A DNA stretch of 64,000 bases from JAGVSZ01 sp035456405 (GTDB taxonomy: Bacteria > Pseudomonadota > Gammaproteobacteria > Burkholderiales > SG8-39), in the NCBI GenBank assembly GCA_035456405.1, contig DATIDG010000034.1:26635-90634 (forward strand), in the 5' to 3' direction. A program made the position numbers and the translations under genes. Position 1 is the first letter of the stretch, and each line of letters opens with the position of its first letter. Below the pieces are notes generated by a model that worked only from the letters and a program-made list of their open reading frames with translations, made no database searches and was not told where the DNA came from. Of this stretch, positions 24,419 to 35,165 are shown one piece after another.

Positions 24419-24879
24419 CGCGATTCCTGCTTGCGCTCCTCGTCGCGGCCGCGCCGCTCCTGGCCCCGGCCAAGGACGCGGTGCCGACCGAGCAGGACCC
24501 GGTCGCTGCGAAGCGCGCCGTGGCGCTCTCCGAGCAGCTCCGCTGCCTCGTCTGCCAGAACCAGTCGATCGCGGAGTCGAACGCGGAGCTGGCCGTCGAC
24601 CTGCGCCGGCAGATCAACGAGCAGATCGCCTCGGGCAGGAGCGACGCGGAGATCGTGGACTTCATGGTGCAGCGCTACGGCGACTTCGTGCTCTACCGTC
24701 CGCCGTTTAAGGCGAGCACCGTGCTCCTGTGGCTCGGCCCGGCGGTGCTGCTGGTGCTTGGCCTCTGGGCGCTGCGGCGCGTGTTGCGGATCCGCCAGCG
24801 CGCCGGAGAGGAGCGGCCGCTCTCCGAGGACGATCGGGCACGCGCCGAGCGGCTGCTCGGCGGAGAGCCGCCCAAGTGA
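24415..24879 (+). CDS. ccmH: Cytochrome c-type biogenesis protein CcmH (CcmL/CycL type)
   Basis: Periplasm-facing thiol protein that, with CcmF and CcmI, handles apocytochromes. GTG start overlapping the ccmG stop; 154 residues. Signal/anchor at 1-20, the redox motif LRCLVCQNQSI with Cys44 and Cys47, the helical bundle VDLRRQINEQI...FMVQRYGDFVLYRPPF, then a C-terminal membrane helix and a charged tail. This is the short CcmH form; the TPR part is the separate ccmI gene. Confidence 0.95.
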   Translation: MTRFLLALLVAAAPLLAPAKDAVPTEQDPVAAKRAVALSEQLRCLVCQNQSIAESNAELAVDLRRQINEQIASGRSDAEIVDFMVQRYGDFVLYRPPFKASTVLLWLGPAVLLVLGLWALRRVLRIRQRAGEERPLSEDDRARAERLLGGEPPK

Positions 24880-26108
24880 TCGCGTTCGCGCTGATCGCCA
24901 CCGGCATGGCGGCCGTCGCGGTGGCGTGGATTCTCGTCCCGCTGCTGCGGAGCCGCGGCGCCGGCGGCGTCGACCGCGACGCCTCCAATGTGGCGATCCT
25001 GCGCGACCAGCTCGCCGACCTCCAGGCCGACCTCGCGCGCGGCGCGATCGGCCCTGTGCAGTTCGAGCAGGCCAGGCGCGAGCTCGAGCGCCGCGTCCTA
25101 GACGAAGTGTCCGCAGCCCCGGACGCGGCCACGGTGCAGCGCGGGACGCCTTGGGCGGCGGCCGTGCTCGCCGGCCTGGTCCCGGTCGTCGCCGTGCTGC
25201 TCTATCTCTTCATCGGCACGCCGGACGCGCTCGGCCCGCAGGCGCGGGCCGGCGGCGCGGAGGGCGGCCACGAGGTCACGCGCGAGCAGGTCGAGAAGAT
25301 GGTCGCGGACCTCGCCGCGCGCCTGGAGCGGGAGCCGGACAACGTCAATGGCTGGGTCGTCCTCGCGCGCTCCTATTACGTGATGAACCGATTCGACGAC
25401 GCCGCAAGAGCCTACGAGCGCGCCGTGACGCTCGTGCCTAACGATCCGGATCTGCTCGCGGACTACGCCGACACGCTCGCCGTCACCACCGGGGGCAACT
25501 TGAGCGGCAAGCCACTCGAGCTCGCCAGGCGGGCGCTCGCAGCCGATCCGACGCACTGGAAGGCCCTCGCGCTGGTCGGGACGGAGGCGTTCAATCGCAA
25601 GGACTACGAGTCGGCGATCCAGTACTGGGAGAAGCTGAAGGCGACCGCGCCGCCAGGCTCGCCGATCGCCCAGTCGATCGACGCGAGCATCGCGGAAGCG
25701 CGCGAGCTGGGCGGAATGAAGGTCGCGGCAAAGCCTCCCGCGCAGGCCGCCGCCGCCCCGGCCGGGGGCCGCGTCGCGGGCAAGGTCGACCTGAGCCCCG
25801 GGCTGAAGGGCAAGGTCGCGCCGACCGACACCGTGTTCGTCTTCGCGCGCGCGGCCGAGGGACCGCGGATGCCGCTCGCGATCCTCCGCAGGCAGGTCAA
25901 GGATCTGCCGTTCGAGTTCGCGCTCGACGACTCGATGGCGATGGCGCCGAACATGAAGCTCTCCAGCTTTCCCGACGTGGTGGTCGGCGCCCGCGTGTCC
26001 CGTTCGGGCAACGCGACGCCGCAGAGCGGCGACCTCGAGGGGCTTTCGAAGCCGGTGAAGGTCGGGGCGAGCGGCATTGCGGTCGTGATCGACAGCGCGC
26101 TTCCCTGA
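24876..26108 (+). CDS. ccmI: Cytochrome c-type biogenesis protein CcmI (TPR)
   Basis: Apocytochrome chaperone of the heme ligation complex. GTG start overlapping the ccmH stop; 410 residues. Two membrane helices (about 2-22 and 89-110), a basic coiled segment between them (LADLQADLARGAIGPVQFEQARRELERRVLDEV), then a TPR region (NVNGWVVLARSYYVMNRFDDAARAYERA and later repeats, about 150-270) and a C-terminal beta-rich domain (VDLSPGLKGKVAPTDTVFVFARA), as in long CcmI/CycH proteins. Last gene of the ccm locus. Confidence 0.93.
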   Translation: MIAFALIATGMAAVAVAWILVPLLRSRGAGGVDRDASNVAILRDQLADLQADLARGAIGPVQFEQARRELERRVLDEVSAAPDAATVQRGTPWAAAVLAGLVPVVAVLLYLFIGTPDALGPQARAGGAEGGHEVTREQVEKMVADLAARLEREPDNVNGWVVLARSYYVMNRFDDAARAYERAVTLVPNDPDLLADYADTLAVTTGGNLSGKPLELARRALAADPTHWKALALVGTEAFNRKDYESAIQYWEKLKATAPPGSPIAQSIDASIAEARELGGMKVAAKPPAQAAAAPAGGRVAGKVDLSPGLKGKVAPTDTVFVFARAAEGPRMPLAILRRQVKDLPFEFALDDSMAMAPNMKLSSFPDVVVGARVSRSGNATPQSGDLEGLSKPVKVGASGIAVVIDSALP

Positions 26109-26130
26109 GCGCGCCACGACCGCTGCGTCC

Positions 26131-27507
26131 ATGGACTGCGACGTCGTCGTCGTCGGCGCGGGCGTGTCCGGTCTCGCGACGGCCTTCGACCTGCAGGGTC
26201 GCGGCCACGCGGTGCGCATCCTCGAGGCCGCGCCGCGCGCGGGCGGGGTCATCGCCTCGCGCCGGCGCGACGGCGCCCTGTACGAGACCGGCCCCAACAG
26301 CACGCTCGACACCACGCCGCTGATCGGCGAGCTGCTCGATGCGGCAGGGGTCGCGGCCGAGCGTCTCGATGCGACCGCCGCGGCTGCGAAGCGCTACGTC
26401 GTGCGCGCGGGGCGGCTCGTGGCATTGCCCGCATCGCCCGGCGCATTCCTCGCGACGCCCCTCTTTTCGCTGCGCGCGAAGCTCGCGCTCGCGCGCGAAC
26501 CGTTCGTCGCGCCGGCCCCGCCGGGACGCGAGGAGTCGGTCGCGGTGTTCGTCCGTCGGCGGCTCGGCACCGAGTTCCTCGAGTACGCGATCGAGCCGTT
26601 CGTCGCCGGCGTTTACGCGGGCGACCCGGAGCGGCTCTCGGTGCAGGCGGCGTTTCCACGGCTGCATGCCCTAGAGCAGCGCTACCGCAGCCTCATCCGC
26701 GGCCAGATTCTCGGCGCGCGCGAGCGCGCTCGCGACCGCGAGAGGTCGAAGAGCACCGCGGCGAGCTTCTCGTTCCGGGACGGCATGCAGACGCTCACCG
26801 ATGCGCTCGCACGCGGGCTGCATGGACTCGAGACCGGCACCCGCGTCACGCGCCTCGGCAAGGACGAGAACGGATTGTTCGAGGTCGAGGGCGAGCGGAG
26901 CGGTGGGCGCGTCGCGGCGCGATCGCGCGCCGTGGTGCTCGCAGTGCCGGCGGATGCGGCCGCGAGCCTCGTGCGGCCGGCCGCCCCCGGGGCAGCCGCT
27001 GCGCTCGATGCGATCCCGTACGCGCCGGTCGCCGTCGTGGCCTCGGTGTACCGCCGGGCAGACGTGCGGCATCCGCTCGACGGATTCGGCTTCCTGTGTC
27101 CGCGCAAGGAGGGCCGGTCGATTCTCGGCACGCTCTTCTCGAGCAGCATGTTCGACGGCCGCGCGGACGCGGACAGCGCGCTGCTGACCACGTTCGTCGG
27201 TGGGGCCCGCAAGCCGGAGCTCGCTCGGTCGGGCCCCGACGAGATCGCGAAGGAGGTGGAGCGGGAGCTTGAGGTGCTGCTCGGTGCGACGTCGCCCCGG
27301 TGGCGCGAGGTGATCCAGTGGCCGCGCGCCATTCCCCAGTACACGCTCGGACATCTCGGGCGCATCGCCACCGTCGAGCAGGCCGAGGCCGCCGTGCCGG
27401 GCCTCTTCTTCCGCTCGAACTACCGCGGCGGCGTGTCGGTGGGGGATTGCATCAAGTCTGCCCACGCCGGCGCCGCCGCCGTATCGGCGTTCCTCGCGGC
27501 CGGGTAG
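26131..27507 (+). CDS. hemG: Oxygen-dependent protoporphyrinogen oxidase
   Basis: FAD enzyme (HemY-type fold) that oxidises protoporphyrinogen IX to protoporphyrin IX, the step before ferrochelatase. 458 residues. FAD-binding N-terminus VVVGAGVSGLATAFDL (6-21) with the acidic end LEAA, then RDGALYETGPNS, and the PPO blocks FVRRRLGTEFLEYAIEPFVAGVYAGDPERLS and, at the C-terminus, LFFRSNYRGGVSVGDCIKSA, the second FAD contact. 22 bp after ccmI, so heme synthesis and heme attachment are co-expressed here. Being oxygen-dependent, it implies at least microaerobic life. Confidence 0.93.
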   Translation: MDCDVVVVGAGVSGLATAFDLQGRGHAVRILEAAPRAGGVIASRRRDGALYETGPNSTLDTTPLIGELLDAAGVAAERLDATAAAAKRYVVRAGRLVALPASPGAFLATPLFSLRAKLALAREPFVAPAPPGREESVAVFVRRRLGTEFLEYAIEPFVAGVYAGDPERLSVQAAFPRLHALEQRYRSLIRGQILGARERARDRERSKSTAASFSFRDGMQTLTDALARGLHGLETGTRVTRLGKDENGLFEVEGERSGGRVAARSRAVVLAVPADAAASLVRPAAPGAAAALDAIPYAPVAVVASVYRRADVRHPLDGFGFLCPRKEGRSILGTLFSSSMFDGRADADSALLTTFVGGARKPELARSGPDEIAKEVERELEVLLGATSPRWREVIQWPRAIPQYTLGHLGRIATVEQAEAAVPGLFFRSNYRGGVSVGDCIKSAHAGAAAVSAFLAAG

Positions 27508-27514
27508 CCGCTCG

Positions 27515-27758
27515 GCCTTCGCGCAAGGCGACGCGGTAGATGACGAAGTAGACCGCGGCGACGAGCCCTGCGCCGCCCACGGAGAGCGCCGGGTCCGCTG
27601 CGACGATCACGCAGTAGAGCGCCCCGAGCCCGATGAAACCGCCCGCGAGCACCGCGAGCATGAACACCGCAAGCGCAGGCAGGCGCGCCTTTGTGACGCC
27701 GATGGTCTCCACCTTTTTCGGCGACCTGCTTGGGCGAGTACGCGTCGAGCTCGAACAT
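27515..27758 (-). pseudogene. Remnant of a formate/nitrite (FocA/FNT) transporter gene
   Basis: From an ATG at 27758 the frame reads MFELDAYSPKQVAEK, a typical FNT N-terminus, then loses phase at a run of five A (T5 at 27714-27718 on the plus strand). In the shifted frame it continues with VETIGVTKARLPALAVFML and AGGFIGLGALY, the first membrane helix of the family. Similarity stops after about 85 residues at AAVYFVIYRVALREG, next to the end of hemG; the remaining ~180 residues are missing. So the gene carries a 1-nt insertion and a large 3' deletion. The family call rests on the N-terminal block only. Confidence 0.6.
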
Positions 27759-27804
27759 GGCCGGGAAATTTCGCTCCGCGATCTGACAGGTTGATGACGC
27801 GTCG

Positions 27805-29346
27805 TCAGCCGCGCCCGGTCTCCGCCGCGAGCAGGGCGCGCAGCTCGGTCTTGAGCACCTTGCCGTAATTGTTCTTCGGCAGGCTGTCGACGAAGCAGTA
27901 CGACTTCGGCCGCTTGAAGCGCGCAATGCTCGCGAGGCAGAGCGCATCGAGCTCCTGCTCGCTTGCATGGCCACCCGCGCGTTGCACGACGAACGCGACG
28001 ACTTCCTCGCCCCACTCCGGGTGCGGTCGGCCGACGACGCAGACCTCGCGCACGTCCGGATGTCGGAGCAGCACTTCCTCCACCTCGCGCGGGTAGATAT
28101 TCGAGCCGCCGCTGATGATGAGGTCCTTGGAGCGGTCGATCAGCGTGAGGAAGCCGTCCGGGTCGAGCGCGCCGACGTCGCCCGTGTGCAGCCAGCCGCC
28201 CTGCAGCGTCGCGGCAGTGGCCTCGGGGTTGCGCCAGTAGCCCTTCATGACCGCGTCGCCGCGCACCAGGACCTCGCCAGGCTCATCAGGCGGGAGCGGT
28301 TGATCCCGCTCGCCCGCGACTCGGACCTCGACGCACGACTGCGCGACACCGACCGACGCGAGCCGATGCGCGTGGCGCGGGTGGGCCGCATCGGCGTGGT
28401 GGTGCCGCGACAGGGCGGTGATCGTCATCGGGCTCTCGCCCTGGCCGTAGATCTGCACGAAACGCTGGCCCATCGCCGCCAGCGCGTCCTCGATGTCGGC
28501 GAGGTACATCGGCCCGCCGCCGTAGACGACGCTCTTGAGTCCGTCGAGCGGCGGGCGGGCCGCGCGTGCGTGATCCACGAGCCGTTTCACCATCGTCGGT
28601 GCTGCGAACATCGCAACGCCGCGCCAGGCGCTCGTCAGCGCGAAGATCTCCGGTGGATCGAAACCCCCGCTCTCGGGGATCACCTGCACCGCCGCCGCCG
28701 CGACGTGCGGCGCGCCGTAGATCCCCGACCCGTGCGACATCGGCGCCGCGTGGACGATCGCGTCGCCGGGCGCGATCTTGTCCACATCGGCGAAGTAGCA
28801 GAGGGTCATTGCGAGCAGGTTGCGGTGCGTCAGCATCACGCCCTTCGGCCGCCCGGTGGTGCCGCTCGTATAGAAGAGCCAGGCGAGGTCGTCGGGCGCG
28901 GCATCCGCCGGCCGGGGCTCGGCATCCCCCACGAGTCGCCGGTACTCGTCGCTCTCGACCGCGATCACGTGCTCCAGCCCGGTGACCGCGCCGCGCAGCG
29001 CGCCGACTGCCGCCGCATGGTCGGCAGTGACGAAGCACACCCGCGTGCCCGAGTGCTCGAGGATGTACTCGGCCTCCTTCGGATGCAGCTTCGCGTTGAT
29101 CGGCACGACGGCGAGACCCGCCCACCATGCCGCCCAGAAGAGCTCCACGTACTCCGGGCTGTTAGCCATGAACAGCCCGACCCGGTCTCCGGGCGCGAGT
29201 CCGAGCCGACCGCGCAGTCCTGCGGCCAGGGCGGCGCAGCGGGCGGCCAGGTGGCGGTAGTCGGCGACGACGCGCTCGCCGCGCGCCAGCGCGGGCGAAT
29301 CAGGGAAGACGCGCGCCGAGCGTACGAGAAGGTTGGCGAGATTCAC
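27805..29346 (-). CDS. AMP-dependent acyl-CoA synthetase/ligase
   Basis: Cytosolic ANL-family enzyme that makes an acyl-AMP and then acyl-CoA. 513 residues. Motif A3 is YTSGTTGRPKG (about 173-183), A5 is QIYGQGESPM, A7/A8 are GWLHTGDVGALDPDGFLTLIDRSKDLIISGGSNIYPREVEE, and the catalytic Lys is in PKNNYGKVLKTELR near the C-terminus. The A5 motif has GQGE instead of the common YGxTE, seen in medium/long-chain and aromatic-acid members. Substrate cannot be read from the sequence. It is monocistronic, with 295 bp upstream holding structured inverted repeats (29522-29633). Confidence 0.9.
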   Translation of the reverse strand: MNLANLLVRSARVFPDSPALARGERVVADYRHLAARCAALAAGLRGRLGLAPGDRVGLFMANSPEYVELFWAAWWAGLAVVPINAKLHPKEAEYILEHSGTRVCFVTADHAAAVGALRGAVTGLEHVIAVESDEYRRLVGDAEPRPADAAPDDLAWLFYTSGTTGRPKGVMLTHRNLLAMTLCYFADVDKIAPGDAIVHAAPMSHGSGIYGAPHVAAAAVQVIPESGGFDPPEIFALTSAWRGVAMFAAPTMVKRLVDHARAARPPLDGLKSVVYGGGPMYLADIEDALAAMGQRFVQIYGQGESPMTITALSRHHHADAAHPRHAHRLASVGVAQSCVEVRVAGERDQPLPPDEPGEVLVRGDAVMKGYWRNPEATAATLQGGWLHTGDVGALDPDGFLTLIDRSKDLIISGGSNIYPREVEEVLLRHPDVREVCVVGRPHPEWGEEVVAFVVQRAGGHASEQELDALCLASIARFKRPKSYCFVDSLPKNNYGKVLKTELRALLAAETGRG

Positions 29347-29521
29347 CGGCCCTGTCTGTGCAGCGTCGTGGCAGCGCGCCTCGATGGCTGGACGGGGACC
29401 CGCCGGAAAGCCGCATTCATCGGGGCTACGCCTCCTCCTGCCGGTGCGCCAACTCGGCGCCGTGGCGCGATTCTAGAGTGTGAGTCGCGCCGAGGGGGCG
29501 GTCTAAGGGCGTTCCCCTGAT

Positions 29522-29596
29522 CGCGCTGGACCGGTCCGGGACCGACCGGAGGAGGGAGGAGGATTGCCGGCCGGTCGCCGACCCCGATCCAGCGCG
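29522..29596. repeat. Nested three-arm inverted-repeat structure (75 bp)
   Basis: An outer 9-bp perfect stem CGCGCTGGA (29522-29530) / TCCAGCGCG (29588-29596) encloses three short arms: GGTC-CGG-GACC, CCGG with a 17-nt purine-rich loop closed by CCGG, and GGTC-GCC-GACC. On the plus strand the middle loop is AGGAGGGAGGAGG-like and the element has about seven GGA triplets. It lies between the acyl-CoA synthetase start and the DUF3563-like gene. It could be a structured RNA or a palindromic repeat element; it is not a tRNA (no T-loop or CCA). Confidence 0.55.
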
Positions 29597-29610
29597 GGGG
29601 GAAAGGGTCA

Positions 29611-29633
29611 CCCGGCCCGCCGCGCGGGCCGGG
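29611..29633 (-). terminator. Strong hairpin after the DUF3563-like gene
   Basis: Perfect 10-bp stem CCCGGCCCGC / GCGGGCCGGG with a 3-nt loop, 8 bp beyond the stop at 29642. Only TTT follows further on, so it is a weak intrinsic terminator by T-run but a very stable stem. Confidence 0.5.
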
Positions 29634-29641
29634 GTCAATGG

Positions 29642-30001
29642 TCAGATGCGGGCGACGTAGCCGTCGCGCTCGAGCCTGCGCATGCGGGCTTCGAGGTCGG
29701 CCAGGTTCTCGGCCTTGGCGAGGTACGCCTCGTCCCGCGCGAGCCGACCCTTGTCGAGCCAGGCCTCGAAGCGCTCCCACACCCGACCGAACAGGGCGGC
29801 AATGTAGGCGGCGCGCATCGCTCGTGCGCGGGCCTCGACCTCGGCCACGTTGAGCTCGAACACGGTTTCGGGCTTGGACTCGACCCGCTCCGGCGCCACC
29901 TTCGCCTCGGGCTCAGGGGCATCCGGCACGTCACCCAGGCCGAACGCCGGTCCGGACCGGATCACGCTGTCACCTTCGTATAGAGGGGCATCGAATCTCA
30001 T
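29642..30001 (-). CDS. Small hypothetical protein with DUF3563-like C-terminus
   Basis: Start at 30001 is set by AAGGAG 7 bp upstream; 119 residues. The N-terminal 45 residues are Pro/Glu-rich and probably disordered. The C-terminal part, ALFGRVWERFEAWLDKGRL and EAYLAKAENLADLEARMRRLERDG, resembles the short DUF3563 proteins of Burkholderia relatives (pattern YLAQAxDxxDLExRxRxL). Function unknown; no signal peptide or membrane segment. It is divergent from the LysR gene, with two palindromes in the shared promoter region, so LysR may control it. Confidence 0.6.
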   Translation of the reverse strand: MRFDAPLYEGDSVIRSGPAFGLGDVPDAPEPEAKVAPERVESKPETVFELNVAEVEARARAMRAAYIAALFGRVWERFEAWLDKGRLARDEAYLAKAENLADLEARMRRLERDGYVARI

Positions 30002-30018
30002 CTCAAACTCCTTGATCC

Positions 30019-30036
30019 CAATGCATTGTTGCATTG
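30019..30036. promoter_or_regulatory. Perfect palindrome, possible regulator binding site
   Basis: CAATGCA-TTGT-TGCATTG is a perfect 7+7 inverted repeat just upstream of the DUF3563-like gene start (30001) and 148 bp from the LysR gene start. Position and symmetry fit an operator. Confidence 0.5.
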
Positions 30037-30086
30037 CACGATGGCAAGATATAGCCTCTGCACCAGGGCTTCAAATCGCATGTTTG

Positions 30087-30099
30087 GATCGGTCCGATC
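30087..30099. promoter_or_regulatory. Second palindrome in the LysR divergent region
   Basis: GATCGG-T-CCGATC is a perfect 6+6 inverted repeat centred 92 bp before the LysR start. It may be a recall or activation half of the binding region. Confidence 0.4.
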
Positions 30100-30184
30100 A
30101 GCCCCGGCTATATTGTGTCCAAATTCACGCTGCGTCGCACAACGACGCCCGTGAAATCAAAGGGTTGACGGGGAGCAGGGACTA

Positions 30185-31105
30185 GTGGAGCTTTACCAAC
30201 TGCGCGGCTTCGTGGTCGTCGCCGAGGTCGGAAACCTGACCCGGGCGGCCGAGCGGCTGCACCTCAGCCAGCCGGCGCTGAGCGCCCAGATCAAGTCCCT
30301 CGAGGACGAGCTGGGCGTGGCGCTGTTCGAGCGCTCCTCCAGCGGCATGGTCCTGACCGCCGGCGGCCGGCGGCTGCTCGCGGCGGCCGAGAAGGTGCTC
30401 GCCGCCGCCCAGTCGTTGCGCGCCGAGGCGCTGGCGCTGAAAGGGGCGGTCGCCGGCCGGGCGAGGATCGGGACGGTGTCCGATCCGGAGTTCATCCGGG
30501 TCGGGGAGCTCCTGACGGTTGCGATGGAGCGCTACCCGCTGCTCCAGATCGAGCTGCATCAGGCGGTCAGCGGCGAGGCGTTCGAGCAGGTGAGGAGTGG
30601 CGAGCTCGATGCCAGTTTCTACTTCGGCACGCTCGCGCATCCGTCAGTCGCCGGCCTGCAGCTCGGCGAGACCGCCTATCGGGTCGTCGCTCCGGCACAG
30701 TGGTGCGACCGGCTTGCGAAAGCGGACTGGGCCGAGCTCGCCGCGATGCCATGGATCATGACCCCCTCGATCAGCACCCACAATCAGCTAGTGAGCGAGC
30801 TGTTCCTTGGGCGGGCCGTGGCGCCCACCCAGGTCGTCGTCGCCGACCAGGAGGCCGTGATCGCCACGCTCGTGGTGTCCGGTGTCGGGGTGGCGCTGAT
30901 GCGCGAGGACCTGGCGCGCGAGAAGGAGGCGGCAGGCGAGGTGTGCCTGTGGCGCGACGTCCGCGTTGCGACGCCGCTCTGGTTCGTCCATCTGGCCGAG
31001 CGCGCGGACGATCCGGTGATTGCGGCCCTGCTCGAGGTCCTGCGGGAGATCTGGGGCGTGCGCGAGCCCGTAGCGGCGCCTGCGCGCCGTCCGGCGCGAA
31101 GCTAG
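30185..31105 (+). CDS. LysR-family transcriptional regulator
   Basis: DNA-binding regulator with a small-molecule effector domain. GTG start; 306 residues. The winged helix-turn-helix (about 2-60) has the canonical LRGFVVVAEVGNLTRAAERLHLSQPALSAQIKSLEDELGVALFER segment; the effector-binding domain (about 90-295) is of the periplasmic-binding-protein type with GYRVVAPA-like and GVGVALMRED blocks. Effector unknown. Divergent from the small gene at 29642 and convergent with the kinase gene, 3 bp apart at the stops. Confidence 0.93.
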   Translation: MELYQLRGFVVVAEVGNLTRAAERLHLSQPALSAQIKSLEDELGVALFERSSSGMVLTAGGRRLLAAAEKVLAAAQSLRAEALALKGAVAGRARIGTVSDPEFIRVGELLTVAMERYPLLQIELHQAVSGEAFEQVRSGELDASFYFGTLAHPSVAGLQLGETAYRVVAPAQWCDRLAKADWAELAAMPWIMTPSISTHNQLVSELFLGRAVAPTQVVVADQEAVIATLVVSGVGVALMREDLAREKEAAGEVCLWRDVRVATPLWFVHLAERADDPVIAALLEVLREIWGVREPVAAPARRPARS

Positions 31106-31108
31106 AGC

Positions 31109-32404
31109 CTACGCTCGGCTGGCGAGCTTACCGTTGGCCTGGGTGAGGCGGTCGATCAGCACCCGCATGAACGCCTTCTGGAAGTTCACCTGGCAGGTAG
31201 AGCTCGCCACCTTGAGCGCGATCGACTTGATCTCGATCACCGTGATGTCGGTGAGCGCGGTGATGGTCGTGGTCCGCTGCGTGACCCGGTCGCTGAAGTA
31301 GAGCAGCTCGCCGAAGCAGCCGGCGCGGCGGATCGTGTTGATCGAGGTGCCGCCGATCGACACGTCGACCTTGCCCTCGATCAGGAGGAAGAAGCTCTCG
31401 CCGTGGTCGCCCTCGCGGATGATCACCGTCCCGCGCGGGATCTCGCGCCACTGGCTGATACGCAGCGCCTCCCACAGCGTGGCGTCGTCGAAGTCTTCGA
31501 AGAACGACAGGTTCTTCAGCTCCGTGAACTTGGCCGAATCCGAGATCGACTCGCCGGCGAGCCGCAGGGCGCCGAACGCCTTGGAGAGATCCTTGCCGAA
31601 GTCGATCCAGCTCTGGTAGCGGTTCGCTGCGTTCTTCTGCATCGCCTTGAGGCAGATCTCGTCCAGCAGGGCCGGGAGCTCGGGCCGCAGCTGCGACGGC
31701 GGCGGCGGGGTGACGTTGAGGATCTCGTAGGTGAGCGAGAGCTGGTTGGAGGCGTTGAACGGCAGGCGCCCGGTCAGGAGCTTGTACATCACCACGCCCA
31801 GCGAGTAGATGTCGGTGTGGTGCGTGGCGTCCTCGAGCCGGATCTGCTCGGGCGACATGTAGGCGGGCGAGCCGATCCCGGTGAGCTGGGTCGTGTCCTG
31901 CGCGAGCTGCTCCTGGAACGACGCGCCGAAGTCGCTGACCTTGATCTCGCCCTCGGGGCTGTAGAGGATGTTGCCGGGCTTGATGTCGCGGTGGATCACG
32001 CCCAACTGGAACGCGTAGTCGAGCGCCCGGATGCACTTGAAGATGACCTCGACCACCTTCGAGAGGGGGAGGAGGGTGTCGATCTCGCTGTACGCCTCGA
32101 GCGTCGTGCCCTTGACGTACTCCATCACGATGTAGCTGTACTCGGGTTCGCTGACCGCGTCGTAGATCTCGACGATGTGCGGGTGGTTGAGCCGCCCGGC
32201 GAGGGCGGCCTCGGCGAGAAAGCCCTTGCGCAGCAGCTTCGCGGTCTGCTCGCGGACGCTTTCCTCGAAGAAGAACACCTTGATCGCGACGTCGCGGTCG
32301 GCGAACGGGTCGCGCCCGAGGTAGACGCGGCTGGTGGCGCCCCGCCCGATCTCCTGCGCGATCGGGTACTTGCCGATGCGCCATTCGAGCTCGAACTTCA
32401 TCAT
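31109..32404 (-). CDS. Hanks-type Ser/Thr protein kinase with C-terminal cyclic-nucleotide-binding-like domain
   Basis: Cytosolic signalling kinase; 431 residues, no membrane segment or PASTA repeats. Kinase domain (about 10-270): Gly-loop GRGATSRVYLG, VAIKVFF with the catalytic Lys, VIHRDIKPGNIL, DFGASF, and SPEQIRLEDATHHTDIYSLGVVMYKLLTGRLPF. All catalytic residues are intact. The C-terminal part (about 295-420) has the cNMP-domain pattern: PRGTVIIREGDHGESFFLLIEGKVDVSI and the phosphate-binding cassette FGELLYFSDRVTQRTTTI. The cassette Arg is present, so a ligand (cAMP/cGMP-like) is possible. Divergent from clpB, which it shares a 136-bp promoter region with. Confidence 0.9.
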   Translation of the reverse strand: MMKFELEWRIGKYPIAQEIGRGATSRVYLGRDPFADRDVAIKVFFFEESVREQTAKLLRKGFLAEAALAGRLNHPHIVEIYDAVSEPEYSYIVMEYVKGTTLEAYSEIDTLLPLSKVVEVIFKCIRALDYAFQLGVIHRDIKPGNILYSPEGEIKVSDFGASFQEQLAQDTTQLTGIGSPAYMSPEQIRLEDATHHTDIYSLGVVMYKLLTGRLPFNASNQLSLTYEILNVTPPPPSQLRPELPALLDEICLKAMQKNAANRYQSWIDFGKDLSKAFGALRLAGESISDSAKFTELKNLSFFEDFDDATLWEALRISQWREIPRGTVIIREGDHGESFFLLIEGKVDVSIGGTSINTIRRAGCFGELLYFSDRVTQRTTTITALTDITVIEIKSIALKVASSTCQVNFQKAFMRVLIDRLTQANGKLASRA

Positions 32405-32479
32405 TCCGAAGGATTTTTTCGTCGACCAACGAGTTTAGCCCAAGCGCGTCGGCCGGCCCATCGACCGCTTGCGGCGAGG

Positions 32480-32508
32480 CTTGAAAAAACCGGCACTTGT
32501 CCACATAA
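32480..32508 (+). promoter_or_regulatory. Heat-shock (sigma32) type promoter of clpB
   Basis: CTTGAAA (32480-32486), 14 bp, then CCACATAA (32501-32508), close to the sigma32 consensus CTTGAAA-N13-15-CCCCATNT. It ends 32 bp before the clpB ATG, as expected for this gene. Confidence 0.7.
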
Positions 32509-32540
32509 CTGGTAGCAGTATCGACAAGAGGAGTTCGCTC

Positions 32541-35144
<2,604 letters not shown>

Positions 35145-35165
35145 CTGCACGCGGCGCCCAGCCGC

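Noticed and set aside
29522..29596. A 75-nt cloverleaf-like fold that could be a tRNA
   Set aside because: No T-loop GTTC, no D-loop GG, no CCA, and the acceptor stem has 9 pairs; it cannot be a tRNA.
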